DNA from: Primula veris
Lineage: Eukaryota > Streptophyta > Magnoliopsida > Ericales > Primulaceae
Direction of reading: 5' to 3'
Length of the DNA: 64,000 nucleotides
Assembly (NCBI GenBank): GCA_963682055.1
Contig: OY821745.1
Location: 1,805,501 to 1,869,500, forward strand
Under the pieces are notes generated by a model. That model saw only the letters and a list, made by a program, of their open reading frames with translations, had not been told where the DNA came from and did no database searches. A program made the position numbers and the translations under genes. Below, piece by piece: positions 1 through 10,627 of the stretch. The number at the start of each line of letters is the position of its first letter. The stretch's first letter is position 1.

Positions 1-143
1 TTATGTTTCATCTATGGGATCCCAAAAATTCGGGTTACGAAAAAATCAGGTCCCGACTTTTGTCGGGACATGATCGGAATTTTTTGTAACTTTCAAAAGT
101 AATCGGGTCGGGGATAGGATTAAGCATTGTTAACCCACCCCTA
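1..143. repeat. Probable end of a dispersed repeat, cut by the window edge
   Basis: The stretch contains a short palindrome (CCCGAC-TTTT-GTCGGG at about 52-67) and ends in CCACCCCTA. The same end motif closes the inverted-repeat element at 16415-17189. This may be the right end of a related element whose left part lies off the window. There is no coding signal. Confidence 0.25.
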
Positions 144-289
144 TTGTACTAAAACTATTTTGGATAGATTGAATGCAAAATTCTTAACAAGACGTGGTTT
201 TGGGTGTCTGCAGTCAAATAGAAACCCTAATTTTTGTACAGTTGACTTGTTGGTATTTAAGAACTTTGTAAGTGACCTATGGTACTAAA

Positions 290-483
290 CACTACAAAAT
301 AATGTTTGATTTAGTGAGAGTTAAAAGCTGTCACAAGCCTGTCGCTAATTTAAAAAGCTGTCACAAATCTGTCGCAAATTGACTAAACTGTCACAAAAAC
401 CGTCACAAAAACCGTCACTAATAAACTCGTAACAAAAAATACCGTCACTAATCCCGTCGCTATTTGAATATTTTTTTGTAATG
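290..483. mobile_element. CACTA-type MITE, copy 1 (194 bp)
   Basis: The left end is CACTACAAAA and the right end is TTTTTTTGTAATG, a one-base decayed inverted copy of the left end. It is flanked by a 3-bp AAA target duplication (287-289 and 484-486), as expected for the CACTA superfamily. The interior repeats CTGTCACAAA/CCGTCAC motifs. A second copy of identical length lies at 14119-14312. It encodes nothing and would depend on a transposase supplied in trans. Confidence 0.85.
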
Positions 484-765
484 AAAATTCCCGAAGGTAT
501 GATATATTAAAAATTCCTCAATAAAGTATATACAATAATATCAAAAAAAGTATGCACACCCAAAAATAACTTCAAGTTAGAATATTAGTACCTAATTATC
601 AAACTATTTTTGTTCAAATTAGTAAAGAAACAAATATTACAAAGAATTATGTTGCATAAGAGGAGCCACATATACGTTTTTATTAACTAAAACACAAGAT
701 GATAATTTGATCTAATCTTGTCCTCTTTTGTCAAGATCAAGAAATCTGTTATTAATTTATTTTAA

Positions 766-1422
766 TCAAAACTCAAATGTCAGCTGTGTTACAATATTTA
801 CTTGATAATAAAATCGCGTGCTGGTAAGAGTCAGCTCCCAAAGAAAGCCACTATAACGGAATTCGTCCACCTCTTCTTGCATGGGAGCCTCTTGTATGGG
901 AGCAGACTCGATCGCATTACCAATCAATTCTTGTAACTCCCACTCCCGTTTTTTCCTCTCCCACTCCCTTTTTCGCCTCAACTCCTCATCTAACCGCGTG
1001 ACCTCATCATCATAGTGGCGGTCCCTCCAATGACTCGTTAGTTCCTCCCAGGTCCCACTAAACCTACAATCCTCGTTCTCACAACTCTTCACTTTTGAGT
1101 TCATATACTCGCGCACCCTCTCCACAACTCTCTCCTCAATAACTTGACCACGACAGAGAGGGCATCTGAAGTCTCCTGTTGCTGACATGGCACGATACTG
1201 GGCATGGCAGTTGAACTGATGAGGCCCATTACACATGAACGAACGACAACCTTTCTCGTGATTGGAGCAAACCAATAGTAAAGCGTTGTGAGGGTGTTCC
1301 ATGCATATTGGGCATTTAATGTTTTCCAAGTTTTTGTTCGAGTTTTTGGTCATACGCCTGTAAGGCTTTTTTGGGATGGATGTTTTAGTAGATCTTGAAG
1401 TGACCTGACTGTTCTTCGGCAT
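766..1422 (-). CDS. DUF1644 family zinc-finger protein
   Basis: A single exon of 218 codons. Residues 37-93 carry the DUF1644 signature: CPICMEHPHNA at 37-47, then VCSNHEKGCRSFMC (51-64), NCHAQYR and CPLCRGQV (87-94). A second Cys/His group follows (C114, C119, H131, H136). The first block resembles a RING finger, but the spacing is that of DUF1644, a plant-specific family without a settled biochemical role. A charged, Glu/Arg/Lys-rich helix follows (about 140-168). The C-terminus after residue 170 is short for the family, and the last 30 residues (LTLTSTRFYYQVNIVTQLTFEF-like tail) look unlike the rest, so the 3' end may have been replaced. The start is the first ATG, just upstream of a basic N-terminus. 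Family assignment is firm; function is unknown. Confidence 0.85.
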   Translation of the reverse strand: MPKNSQVTSRSTKTSIPKKPYRRMTKNSNKNLENIKCPICMEHPHNALLLVCSNHEKGCRSFMCNGPHQFNCHAQYRAMSATGDFRCPLCRGQVIEERVVERVREYMNSKVKSCENEDCRFSGTWEELTSHWRDRHYDDEVTRLDEELRRKREWERKKREWELQELIGNAIESAPIQEAPMQEEVDEFRYSGFLWELTLTSTRFYYQVNIVTQLTFEF

Positions 1423-1734
1423 CTTCGACTAATAATGTATCTACAATTAAGAGAGGAAATTATGAACTAACTGAAAAGATATTCTGATAAAGAATTATTA
1501 TTTTATTATTTCATTGCGTACGAACATGTGAGAAATCTGTTTCATGAAATTACATACAAGAAATATGTCATTTAGCAGGATGATAAGAAGGAGCCAAATA
1601 ACGCTGTGAATAATCATCACAACACAAAGATACAACAACAAAGCAATTAAGATATGTTTAGCAACATAACTAATAGCTAGGTTGCAACATATAATTAAGT
1701 TTAGATGCACTCTAATATATATGTTGCTAAAGTG

Positions 1735-2210
1735 GACGCCAAAGAATACCATATATATACTACAAGACATTGATGTTTTGTAGCTAATCTTAAATCAACA
1801 ATGTGCTCCATATTTCCAGTAGTTTTAAATAATTAAGAAATATATATACAGAAATTATAGAATAAGATAATCGTACTAAATTACGATACATTGAAAAATA
1901 GAAAAAAAAACTTAGAAATAACAACCTATCTAACTCCCGTATAAAAGCTCAATCATCATTAAAAGTTTAAAACTATTATTCGATCAAAAATCGGAGATAC
2001 GGGGCAATTTACATCTTTTTGTTTAAGTGGACGTCAAAGAATACCATACTACATTATATTGATATTTTGTAGCTAATCTTAAATCAAACATGTTACTCCA
2101 TATTCCTAGTAGTTAATTTAATGAATCAAGAAAAATATATATTAAGGTAATAGGATTGTTATAAATTCTGGTACATTAATTGAAAAATAGAAAAAAACTT
2201 GCAAATTAGG
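1735..2210. repeat. Imperfect direct duplication of about 180 bp
   Basis: The stretch 1735-1925 recurs with substitutions and small indels at about 2030-2210. Both contain AAAGAATACCATA, TTTTGTAGCTAATCTTAAAT and a GAAAAATAGAAAAA tract in the same order. The copies lie upstream of the DUF1644 gene (5' side) and show no open frame of note. Confidence 0.6.
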
Positions 2211-2429
2211 AACAAGGGTTTGATTGTTTGCTGCTAGTGTATATATATACTTTCCGAAAACACCGTTGAGCAGAGAATACTTTTTTTATTTGGTAGCTAG
2301 AACATACGTCGACAAATCCAAAAAAAAGCAAGAAAAATTGTGTTTATGTCGTGCAATCAAACTTAAATTAAAGGTTAAAGCAGTTTTCAAGGAAAAACTA
2401 AAAAGATTAAAAAGTTGAGCTTGGTATCA

Positions 2430-4020
2430 CCGAGATTAGTTCCCTAATTTTTTGCTATATTCGACCAGTAACATATATAATCTCATAAAACCTATTTTTG
2501 AAAAGCTGACTCATTAAAATATGTAATCTTTATAAGTTATCTTTTCTCATAAGTTATAAGCTATGAAATAATGAAACAGGGTAATTTTATAAAAAAATAT
2601 TGATACTTCTCAAAACTCAAACCTGATTCATGAAGTCCAAATTATTAGTAAAAAACATATAAGCTAGGGCTCTTATCGTGCGCTAACATGGAAAAAAAGA
2701 AGCACTTTAACACACAACAAAGGCATCTGTACTATGTAATCCCTTCCGTTATTTGCAATAACAAAGAGCTTTTACTCCAATATTTTTTTATAAAAATTGA
2801 TTGTTTGTTTATGTCAATTAGGTAGATAAGTTGGTGAATCTTGAGACTGCTATATAATGCAAAACAATAAAAAAGAAAAAAATATGTTTTAAAGTGGACC
2901 AACTACATTCTTAAGAAGCTTAGAAGCAGAATAAAATAATTAAGTTTGAGCTCAAAAATTACGGCCTAAGAAGCCCGAATAGTGACGGAGTAAAATCTCA
3001 CCAATATGATATGTCTGAGTCGTGAGGAAAGCTAGTAAACAGCAAAAATAAATAAAGAGTTTTAGGGGACTAAAGTTTGATTTTATAAGGCATAGTAAAG
3101 ATTGACCCGAAGTTTAATATATAATGTAAGTGCTAATTCCTAAGGAAACAATCTAATTCAGACGTACAAGGATACATGTATCGTCTCAAAAAAAGAAAAG
3201 AAAAGGAAACCGGTAAGAAAATAAAACTTGGAACTAATTTGGTCAACCCCTATAAAACTCAAAGAAAAAAACTATTTAAAAAGAAAATAGGAAATACTAT
3301 TTTATAGGCTTATATAATAGGGTACCGTCATCCATGCCATACGTGGCGTAAAAATATATTAATTAACGCCGATTATCAAATAAAAATATTTAACAACATA
3401 ATTTTAATTTTACAAAAACGCACTCATAAAAGTAACAGAAATAATAATACCCGGAGGAGAGAGAGCTATGCAAGATAGAGATAAGTTATTATTGAAATAA
3501 AATGATACTCCTATTCTATTTCTCTATTCGTGCTCTTTGAGCATTTTTTTTTTTTTTTTTTTAGAATTTGAATTTAATTCTAACAGCCTATGTGTGTGTA
3601 ATTTTTTTAAATTATTAAGGTATTTTTATAATTATTTGTTTTTAAGACCTTAAAATATAAACTAATAATATGATACTAGCATGCATGCTGAATATAGGGG
3701 TAAATTTCGTTGTCAAAGTTTATGAAGGATGGTTTATAAAATTCTAAACTAATAGTATGATACTAGCATGTATGGTGAAAACATTCTGAGCTCTTTAAAA
3801 ACAGTTTGTTAATTTTTAAAAATCAGTCTGAGACTTTAAAAAAAAAAACCGTAGTCATATTAATAATTTTTGATAGAAATTTTGTTATTTTTACCGATAT
3901 ATATGTTTAATAACAATTCATTTAAAAGTCCAAGGACCAGAATGAAACAAACCAAACTTTGTCTAATTTACAAAAGAAATCCCTATATCTAATCTAATTT
4001 ACAAATAAGTTCCCTAACCC
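2430..4020. other. Intergenic, no gene seen
   Basis: Very AT-rich DNA with homopolymer runs (for example T at 3547-3562) and short local repeats. One is the pair of TACTAGCATG contexts at about 3676 and 3766. No convincing exon, RNA gene or transposon end was found on either strand. Confidence 0.5.
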
Positions 4021-4026
4021 TAATTA

Positions 4027-4027
<1 letters not shown>

Positions 4028-4064
<37 letters not shown>
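4028..4064. repeat. (TA)n microsatellite
   Basis: An uninterrupted TA dinucleotide run of about 37 bases; likely length-polymorphic. Confidence 0.95.
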
Positions 4065-4068
<4 letters not shown>

Positions 4069-4119
4069 AATGATCTATACACATAAAAAAACATATTATG
4101 TTTACATAGTCATCATAAC

Positions 4120-4275
4120 CATCCATTTATTTTAGATCTCAACTACTCGCCATCACAGATCATCGTTGTCACCGCCGCCACCATTGATGGTGGACACTCC
4201 TCGTTGCCGGAGACGTCGACGGTGGCGAAGGCGACGTCGATGGACGTCGACGTTGATGATGGAGAACATGAGTCA
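4120..4275. other. GC-rich patch of unknown origin
   Basis: This patch stands out from the AT-rich surroundings. It contains CACCGCCGCC and several GTCGACG/ACGTCGA repeats, and is open for about 45 codons on the plus strand without a plausible start. It may be a captured coding fragment or part of an unrecognised element. Confidence 0.3.
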
Positions 4276-4338
4276 TTTTTTTAGAGAGATAAACAAAAGG
4301 AAGAAATAGAATTGAGAAACCTTTTATATTTAATAATT

Positions 4339-4460
4339 AGTAGTAAACCAATTCTTAATTAGTTTTTAAAAATAATAGATCAATACTTAATTAAATTTTA
4401 AAATGTGAATAATTCTTAAATAGTTTTGTTTTTAAAGACTAATTCTTAATTAATTCTATT
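4339..4460. repeat. Solo arm of the long-inverted-repeat element family
   Basis: The pattern of AATTCTTAATTAGTTT, GATCAATACTTAATTA and TAGTTTTGTTTTTAAAGAC resembles the right terminal arm of the elements at 50314-51810 and 53477-54421. Those arms carry the same periodic TTAATTAGTTTC / ACCAATCCTTAA spacing. No partner arm lies nearby. Confidence 0.4.
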
Positions 4461-4580
4461 AAAAGACACTCCATATACTAATTGCAAGGTATTTTCTTGT
4501 CTATATATACAAGCAATCCTGTGTTACATTGTTAAATTTAAGAAATTATTAAGTACTTGTCACCATAATCGATATGCAGG

Positions 4581-5065
4581 CAGAGCCGTCCCTATTATAA
4601 GCCAAAACAGCTCTTAAGATTAAGTGCCGTCAAGATCAGTAGGCGCCAAAAAAAAATCGTAATTTTAGTGAATACATATAAACTTGGTCAATATTTAACA
4701 AAAGTTTTAAGTGTGGTCGAATGGTATATCTTTTTGTTGAACTCTTTTTTTTTTTTTTGCATTGTGTGAGGTCATGTGTTCGAGCCCAAGAATGTTTAAC
4801 TTTTTACACTAATTTTTAGCTCTTAATTAAGCTAAAAAAAGACTGAATTAATGAGAGCTAGTAAGCTGGGTTGAACTGATCTATTTTCTAAGTAAATTAA
4901 AACACTCATTTTTAACATTTTAATAATGAGGTTGTTGATATATAAGCTACATTTTAAATACTTAACATATAATTTTTTTGTCAAATATTTTTCCCAAATT
5001 AAGTAAAAAAAAAAGGACCAATTTTTTCACTACAATTAGGTGCGGTATATCTAAGGCCGCCCCTG
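4581..5065. mobile_element. Probable hAT-like non-autonomous element (485 bp)
   Basis: The left end CAGAGCCGTCC and the inverted right end CAGGGGCGGCC match at 8 of 11 positions. The flanking 8-mers (tatgcagg, 4573-4580; catgcatg, 5066-5073) match at 6 of 8, as for a decayed hAT target duplication. Inside are TGGTCGAATGGTAT (about 4714) and GTGTTCGAGCCC (about 4776). These resemble Pol III A and B boxes, so a nested tRNA-derived SINE is possible but unproven. Confidence 0.45.
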
Positions 5066-6640
5066 CATGCATGCTACCCTTTTAAGTTAAATACGTTAGC
5101 ATTCTCCGAGTTAAATTACATGATTCGCTTCATATATATATATATACACACACACACTAACGCACGGAGGTCACGCGATTACCTATTTGTAGAGAAAAAT
5201 TTCACCATACAATTGTGAGAGATAATAGAGATAGAATAAGAGAGAGATGGTAATCGTGAAACAACCGTTACTTTTATTTTAGCATTTTATCTTATATCAA
5301 TTTTTTTATTTATAATTATTAAAAATATCAATATTATTTTATAAATATTATTTGTTTGAAGGTCACATAAGAACTTTATAAATAAACTAATAGATATACA
5401 GTAGAAACAAATTTCCACCTTCATAGAAACAAAATTAAACAAATTTCCACCTTCATAGAAACAAAATTTCCACCTTCATATATGTATGTATGACTGAACA
5501 AAAATCAGGGCAAGCAATTATGAAATTGAAGGAACGTGGAACTTAATTAAAAATATAAAATTATTTATGTCAGTACTCAGTATAATATATGGTCTTTTTG
5601 CACTTAGTCAATTAAACGGTACAAATTTATTTTTTAAAAAATAAACATTCAATTGTTATTTTTTTTCAAAATTTGATTAATAATTAAATTTAGGCTAGTA
5701 TTCACTAGTTTTCTATATTTTTATTTGAGTTTTTATTGTGTTCTAAAATTTATTTTTAATTTATTAAATCATAATTTGTCTAATATATAATAAAAATTGA
5801 AAAATTAAATTAGTTATTGAATTTTTTTTTTTCTAACTTCCCCATCAAACTTCGAAGGGTCATCTTTAGATTTTTTTTTTCCAATCTTCCCTAACTGGTT
5901 ATTAGAAAACTTATCATTTAATCATTCATTTTTAATCAAATGGTTATAAAAATGACTTAACATTATACCGTCTAACTCAATAACTGCACAAAATAGGACC
6001 CTATAATATACCACTAATGAAATCAACAAAAAAACTCCTTTCAAAAAAATAAAATAAAATAAACCAGCAAAAAACTGTCATATCATACTTCATACTATTA
6101 TTTATTTAAAGAGAGTTTATGAAACCTTGAAACAATTATTTATAAATAAATTTTGATAGTTTGAAAAATTACCGACACACATGTATTATTATTTACAAAT
6201 AAAACAGTTTTAAATTCAAAAAAAACAACTGAAAATAAACCGTTCCTCCCAAAAACAGTACGCCTCTTCTTCCATTACATTTTTTCTCCACCCACTCTCC
6301 TTCCCTCTCTAAAGTATATTTTATGATTTTAAATTCAATATCAAAAATCAATATGCATCAATTTCTTTATTAAGAATCACATACATGACAACATTTGTTT
6401 TACAATAATATTATTAATTATTTATATAATTATTATTTTCTTTCAATTTTGGCTATAGGGGTTTTAATTTAATTTTCATTCAATTTATTTTTTTATACTC
6501 ATTTAATAAACTAACGGAAAGAAGTTAAAAGAGACGAAAGAACATATACTAAGTATCGTCAAATGTCAATGCGTCAAAAAAATAGAAAAAAAACGTGGCG
6601 GCACCTAATTGATCAACATGAAATGCCATGATAATTTTTA
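5066..6640. other. Intergenic, no gene seen
   Basis: AT-rich DNA with a TA/CA microsatellite (about 5133-5157) and a short tandem repeat noted separately. No supported exon on either strand. Confidence 0.5.
5404..5480. repeat. Short tandem repeat, three copies
   Basis: The core TTTCCACCTTCATA occurs three times, each preceded by an AAACAAA tract. Spacing is irregular. Confidence 0.75.
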
Positions 6641-6680
6641 ATATATTAATACAAACTTTATCAAAGTAATTGTTGGCTAA

Positions 6681-6732
6681 GTCGGTGAAAGACACGTGTG
6701 GTGCAAACGTGGCTTTAAGTGATTACACGTGT
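6681..6732. promoter_or_regulatory. DRE and twin ABRE motifs of the LEA gene
   Basis: GTCGGT at 6681-6686 is ACCGAC on the other strand, a DRE/CRT core bound by DREB/CBF factors. ACACGTGT palindromes at 6692-6699 and 6725-6732 are ABRE G-boxes for ABF/AREB bZIP factors. A DRE close to paired ABREs is the known arrangement in drought- and ABA-induced promoters. All three sit 30-80 bp upstream of the TATA box. Regulation is inferred from motifs only. Confidence 0.7.
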
Positions 6733-6757
6733 TAACTATTTGGCTCATTTGTAACCC

Positions 6758-6765
6758 CTATATAC
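6758..6765 (+). promoter_or_regulatory. TATA box of the LEA gene
   Basis: CTATATAC lies 110 bp upstream of the start codon and just downstream of the ABREs. This implies transcription starting near 6790 and a 5' leader of roughly 85 bases. Confidence 0.6.
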
Positions 6766-6874
6766 ATGCACCACTATTGTATTAATCTTCATTCATCTAA
6801 TCTCGATTTGATACAAATTGCAAAAAAAAATATTACTTACATTTTTACAACCTAAAAGAAAAAGAAAATTCACA

Positions 6875-7863
6875 ATGTCGTCCCATGAACAGAGCTACAA
6901 AGCTGGCGAGCACACTGGCCGTGCTGAGGTACATAATTTAATTCAGTTTTTTTTTTTTTTTTTTTTTTTTTTACTGATTTGCAAATTATGTTACTGAGAA
7001 AAAAACATTAATCACCTGACTTTTATGCACATATGAACCAGAGCACCGGTCCGGTATATTTTCTTGGTCTAAATATTGAATGTATTGATATCAGTGTGTT
7101 AATTATTTATGTATTCTAAATTTTTGTAAACTTGTAACAAGATATTTAGTATATTGGATCAATTAAATGTAGTTACGACAATTATAACATGCTACTACCA
7201 AGTTGTGATGAAGTGGGATTTTGCTTAGCAAACTTGGTTGTGATATGTCATAAAATGTGTCTATAATCAACGATTAGTAATAATCATACTGAACTTTGTA
7301 ACAAAATATCACTTTTTTCTTTCTAAACAAAGTGCTTCTGAGTGCTTAGAATAAAAAATTCATTTATAGTAATAATTACTGTGTTGAAAGTTTTGGTTTT
7401 ACGTGTTCGCTAAATTTTCTTATTCAATTTATGACAGTATTTGTAAGTATTTTTCTTGATAATTAATTTATATTAGGAGAAGACCGGACAAATGACCGAT
7501 ACAGTGAAGCAGAAGGCTCAGGATGCAAAGGGCACGACCGCACAGAAAGGTCGTGAAGCCATGGACGCAGCGTCTCAAAAAGCTCATGAAGCCAAGGAAA
7601 AGACCTCTGAATCCGCACAGGCCGCAAGAGAAAAGACATCCGATGCAGGCCAAGCAACAAGAGAGAAGACATCCGACACTAGCCAAGCAACAAAGGAGAA
7701 GACTAGCGGAATAATGGAAAAGACAAGCGAACAAGTCAAGAGTATGGCTCAAACCGCGAAGGATGTTGTTACGAACACCTTTGGAATGGGTGAGGAGGGC
7801 GGTGATTTGGATGACCCCGATAGGACTACTACGACCACCCCTACTACCAAAAGGGATACTTAA
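6875..7863 (+). CDS. LEA protein (group 3-like, 11-mer repeats), two exons
   Basis: The exons are 6875-6928 and 7477-7863, joined by a GT-AG phase-0 intron, giving 146 residues. The N-terminus (MSSHEQSYKAGEHTGRAEEK) has the SYKAGE..GRA.EK opening typical of small plant LEA_4 proteins. Residues 59-91 are three consecutive 11-residue repeats of the form EKTSxxxQAxR/K, also visible as 33-bp DNA repeats at 7597, 7630 and 7663. A fourth partial repeat follows. The protein is almost free of hydrophobic residues, so it should be disordered in solution and form an amphipathic helix on drying. That fits the family's known role in protecting proteins and membranes during desiccation. The C-terminus has NTFGMG and an acidic/Thr-rich tail. 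There is no signal peptide, so it is probably cytosolic. The start is set by exon 1, since the internal ATG at 7492 would drop the conserved N-terminus. Confidence 0.9.
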
Positions 7864-8000
7864 GGTCGGAATTTGAGTTTTTTGAATAAGGAAGGAGTTT
7901 GCTTGTTTCTGTTGTTTTATGTTTTTTTTCCTTTTATCTTGGTTTTATTTCGCGATGTGCCGTGTTGATATAACCATTGTGTAAACCTTTCAATGAATGC

Positions 8001-8006
8001 AATAAA
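8001..8006 (+). terminator. Poly(A) signal of the LEA gene
   Basis: AATAAA lies 138 bp after the stop codon, downstream of a T-rich 3' untranslated stretch. It is the likely cleavage and polyadenylation signal. Confidence 0.5.
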
Positions 8007-8598
8007 CTGGATTGATCAGCTTTTCTCTTGCAATGAATCGATAATGAATGACTTACTGAAAAAAAACTAACAAAATGAATGGTAAGTCTTTTCGGATTGA
8101 CGGTTGCAGGGAGAGTGAACTTTTTCCGTTCATCTGTCGAGATATTAATCGGGACAACTGAATGGCTTTTTTTGATGAACAAAGTCCCTATTATAATCTA
8201 AGTCGCTTTAAGTGGCAGAAAAAATGACGGTAGTCAAAAAACAACATATTTGAAAATTTTTGATGCTCACAAATCGCAAATGAAGAACTTCTACACACCC
8301 TTTACGACCGTGATGTCCATGACGGGCCCAATGAACAGCCTAAATTACAATTATGTAGCTGTAAGCTGTAAGGACTAACCGATCTCGGATAAGTTTTGTT
8401 GGGAAGTTGGAAGGCGCCTCGGTTAGCAGCCTGAATTACAAGCATGTAGTAAGCACTTGAGCGATTGGAATGTTATCCCATTGAAACCGATATTCATTTT
8501 GAGATTCCCATTGAAACAGATTGATTTTTAGTTTTATTGTGATCGAGTTTGTCATCGAAAGTGATGATCAAAACTAGTTTCTTCTAGGAGCGCGCATA

Positions 8599-8687
8599 GG
8601 ATTTGTAATTCCTTACGGCCGGAAAGATGATCACATTAGTTCGGGATTTGTAATTCCTTACGGCCGGAAAGATGATCACATTAGTTC
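8599..8687. repeat. Perfect 45-bp tandem duplication
   Basis: Units 8599-8643 and 8644-8687 both read GGATTTGTAATTCCTTACGG and onward, without visible mismatch. It is a recent local duplication in non-coding DNA. Confidence 0.9.
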
Positions 8688-8689
8688 CT

Positions 8690-9650
8690 CTTTAGTAATC
8701 GTAGGGTCAGCATAAAGTCCCATGGTTCTGTTTATCTAGTAGGGGGTGAATAGGTCCATTATGTAATTGGGCGGGAGCGGGAGTTCTAGCTCGCAATGAA
8801 GTAGGAGATCGCGTCGACGCTTGGGGTGGGTGTTGTCGAGCAAGTTGTCTCGTGATCGATGGCCGATGGATGGGCTATGAGATCGCAAATATTCCGTGGA
8901 TACAAATGTTCCGTGGGAGATCGAAACTTTACAAAACAATATGTTTATATGGAGTACAATTGGGGCGGATTCAGGGTGTTAAGAGGAGGACGTTATTTCA
9001 GAAATTTTAAAAACGTTTTTTTTTTTTTTTGAAAATTAATCATAAAATTAGGTTATATATATTAATAGACCAACATAAAATATATAACCATGCTTATTTT
9101 TATATTTGTTTTTTTTTTTCAAAGAAACAAACTTGTATTGCATCAAACCATATTTACAATTTTGCGAACTTAGTAAGCTACATTTAGGCTACCAAACCAT
9201 ATTTATAACCATGCTTATTTCAGTTGATAATGCTATTTAAAATTAAATAACAAATCATTGGTTCGATTATTTACTATCGAAATTTATTCTTTTTTATTTC
9301 TTTCATGTTTATTTAGTTATTTGAGTAACATTTCATTAGTCATTATTTTCAATAACAACTCTATATTTCTATATTTTTTCTTAAAATATACAAATATTAT
9401 TCGAATCGAATAGCTCATTTTGATGTTAGGAAACAAAAAAAATATTTTTTAATTTTAAATTTACTGTGTTTTTTTATAATTATCAACTCAAATTTTTTAA
9501 CACTTCAAAATAGAATTTCAAACTCCGCTTTCGATTATTTTAAACGTTTTTTTTAAAATTCTAGTAGCAATTTTTTTTCTACGGATCCCAACGATATCAT
9601 TCTAGTTCCTAGTTCCGTACCTAAGTACAAGAACAACGAATTGGGCGGCA
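8690..9650. other. Intergenic, no gene seen
   Basis: A less AT-rich patch (8700-8990) holds only short open frames with no family resemblance. The rest is AT-rich with T runs. No transposon ends recognised. Confidence 0.45.
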
Positions 9651-9710
9651 AATTGTCTAGCGACTCAATAAGCTTTATCAAATTGTCTAGCGACTCAATA
9701 AGCTTTATGT
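9651..9710. repeat. 30-bp tandem duplication
   Basis: AATTGTCTAGCGACTCAATA and the following 10 bases are repeated head to tail at 9651-9680 and 9681-9710. The copies differ only at the last bases. Confidence 0.9.
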
Positions 9711-9875
9711 TGGGGTAGTATTATATGTCTTATTTTATCAAAAAAATAATGTTATTAATTAGCAGGAGTTGAACGGAAGACAAATCAAAAGTATTTTGAC
9801 TTTTAAGGGAACGAATTGGTATATTATTTCCATATTAGAAATTTTATATTTTACCATCCATCCAATCAAAATAAA

Positions 9876-9972
9876 TGGAAACTAATGGTTTTTACAAGGA
9901 GAGTGTGGGTACTCCCCTTAGTGTTGGGAGTTTGTCTCCCCTTTTTCCTTTGTAATAATCATTAGTTTCCAT
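9876..9972. repeat. Short hairpin element
   Basis: ATGGAAACTAATGGTTTTTA at 9876 is the near inverse of the sequence ending in TAGTTTCCAT at 9972. The 25-bp arms flank a loop of about 47 bases that is itself partly self-complementary. It could be a small foldback MITE; no target duplication was found. Confidence 0.5.
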
Positions 9973-9980
9973 CGTCTCGA

Positions 9981-10138
9981 TTGGGGGCGGCCCAGGCCCA
10001 AGCTCAGTGGGCTGTGGCAAAAAAAAAGACTGTGCTGAGGCAAATAAAAAGGATTTTTTATATTTTAGCAATGGTTTGGGCCTTTGGCAACCAAAATCAC
10101 TAGGCCTTGGGCAACCAAAATCACTAGGCCGCCCATGG
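9981..10138. repeat. GGCCCA-bounded repeat related to the hAT MITE, with 24-bp tandem duplication
   Basis: It begins GGGGGCGGCCCAGGCCCAA and ends near TAGGCCGCCCATGG. Its middle (AAAAAGG-ATTTTTTATA-TTGGGCC) resembles the hAT MITE found at 29242-29342. The stretch 10081-10104 is duplicated at 10105-10128. It abuts the broken 5' edge of the F-box fragment that follows, so its insertion or a recombination here probably truncated that gene. Confidence 0.45.
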
Positions 10139-10627
10139 GCTCGATACCTCATTTGCTTTGACCTTCATCTATTGGATGATGATTATAATAAGTACATCAA
10201 TATAGACACACCTTCTAAAGCTCGTGCGATCAAGCTCCCGCATACATTATGCAATGATTATTCCTTAGGTTTATTTGAGGTATCCAATGGGAGCTTGTAT
10301 TCTGCATGTACCTCACGAACTGCATTGCTTGTTTGGATATTCCAAGTTAACAAAACGTATTCTCCATGGAGTTTAAAGTATGACATCAGACTTCATGATT
10401 TTACACCGTCTCACACAATTATAGCAGTGGATTTAAGTGCTGAAATCATTTATGTGTTGGGGTTTAGTTCGATGTGCAGCTATGATATTAAAAACAAACA
10501 ACATAGCAGAGAACAAAAACTAAAAACAAGAGCTGCAAATTACTCCATCTCTCATTTTTATGCTTACTCGTGCTGTCTTCTCACACTGTTTGACGATTTC
10601 TCACAAAGGGAAAAAGTCCTATGCTGA
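10139..10627 (+). pseudogene. 3' fragment of an FBA-type F-box gene
   Basis: From 10142 the reading frame (RYLICFDLHLLDDD... to FDDFSQREKVLC) matches the last 160 or so residues of the complete F-box gene at 33370-34692. Shared blocks include KARAIKLPHTL, LFEVSNGSLY, IIAVDLSAEIIY and YAYSCCLLTLFDDFSQRE. The F-box and the first two thirds are missing; homology stops at a repeat at 10138. The reading frame is still open, so the truncation may be recent, but without an F-box it cannot act as an SCF adaptor. It faces F-box/PP2 gene A, as FBA copies face PP2 genes in the other modules. Confidence 0.8.

Noticed and set aside
1498..1770. 90-codon hydrophobic minus-strand frame
   Set aside because: It overlaps the imperfect direct duplication, and the second copy does not keep the frame. 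Hydrophobicity follows from AT-rich composition.
7463..7752. Minus-strand frames opposite the LEA gene
   Set aside because: Antisense shadow of a repetitive coding sequence; no family resemblance.
9250..9270. GGTTCGATTA resembling a tRNA B box
   Set aside because: No cloverleaf or A box at the right distance; no tRNA gene was found in the window.
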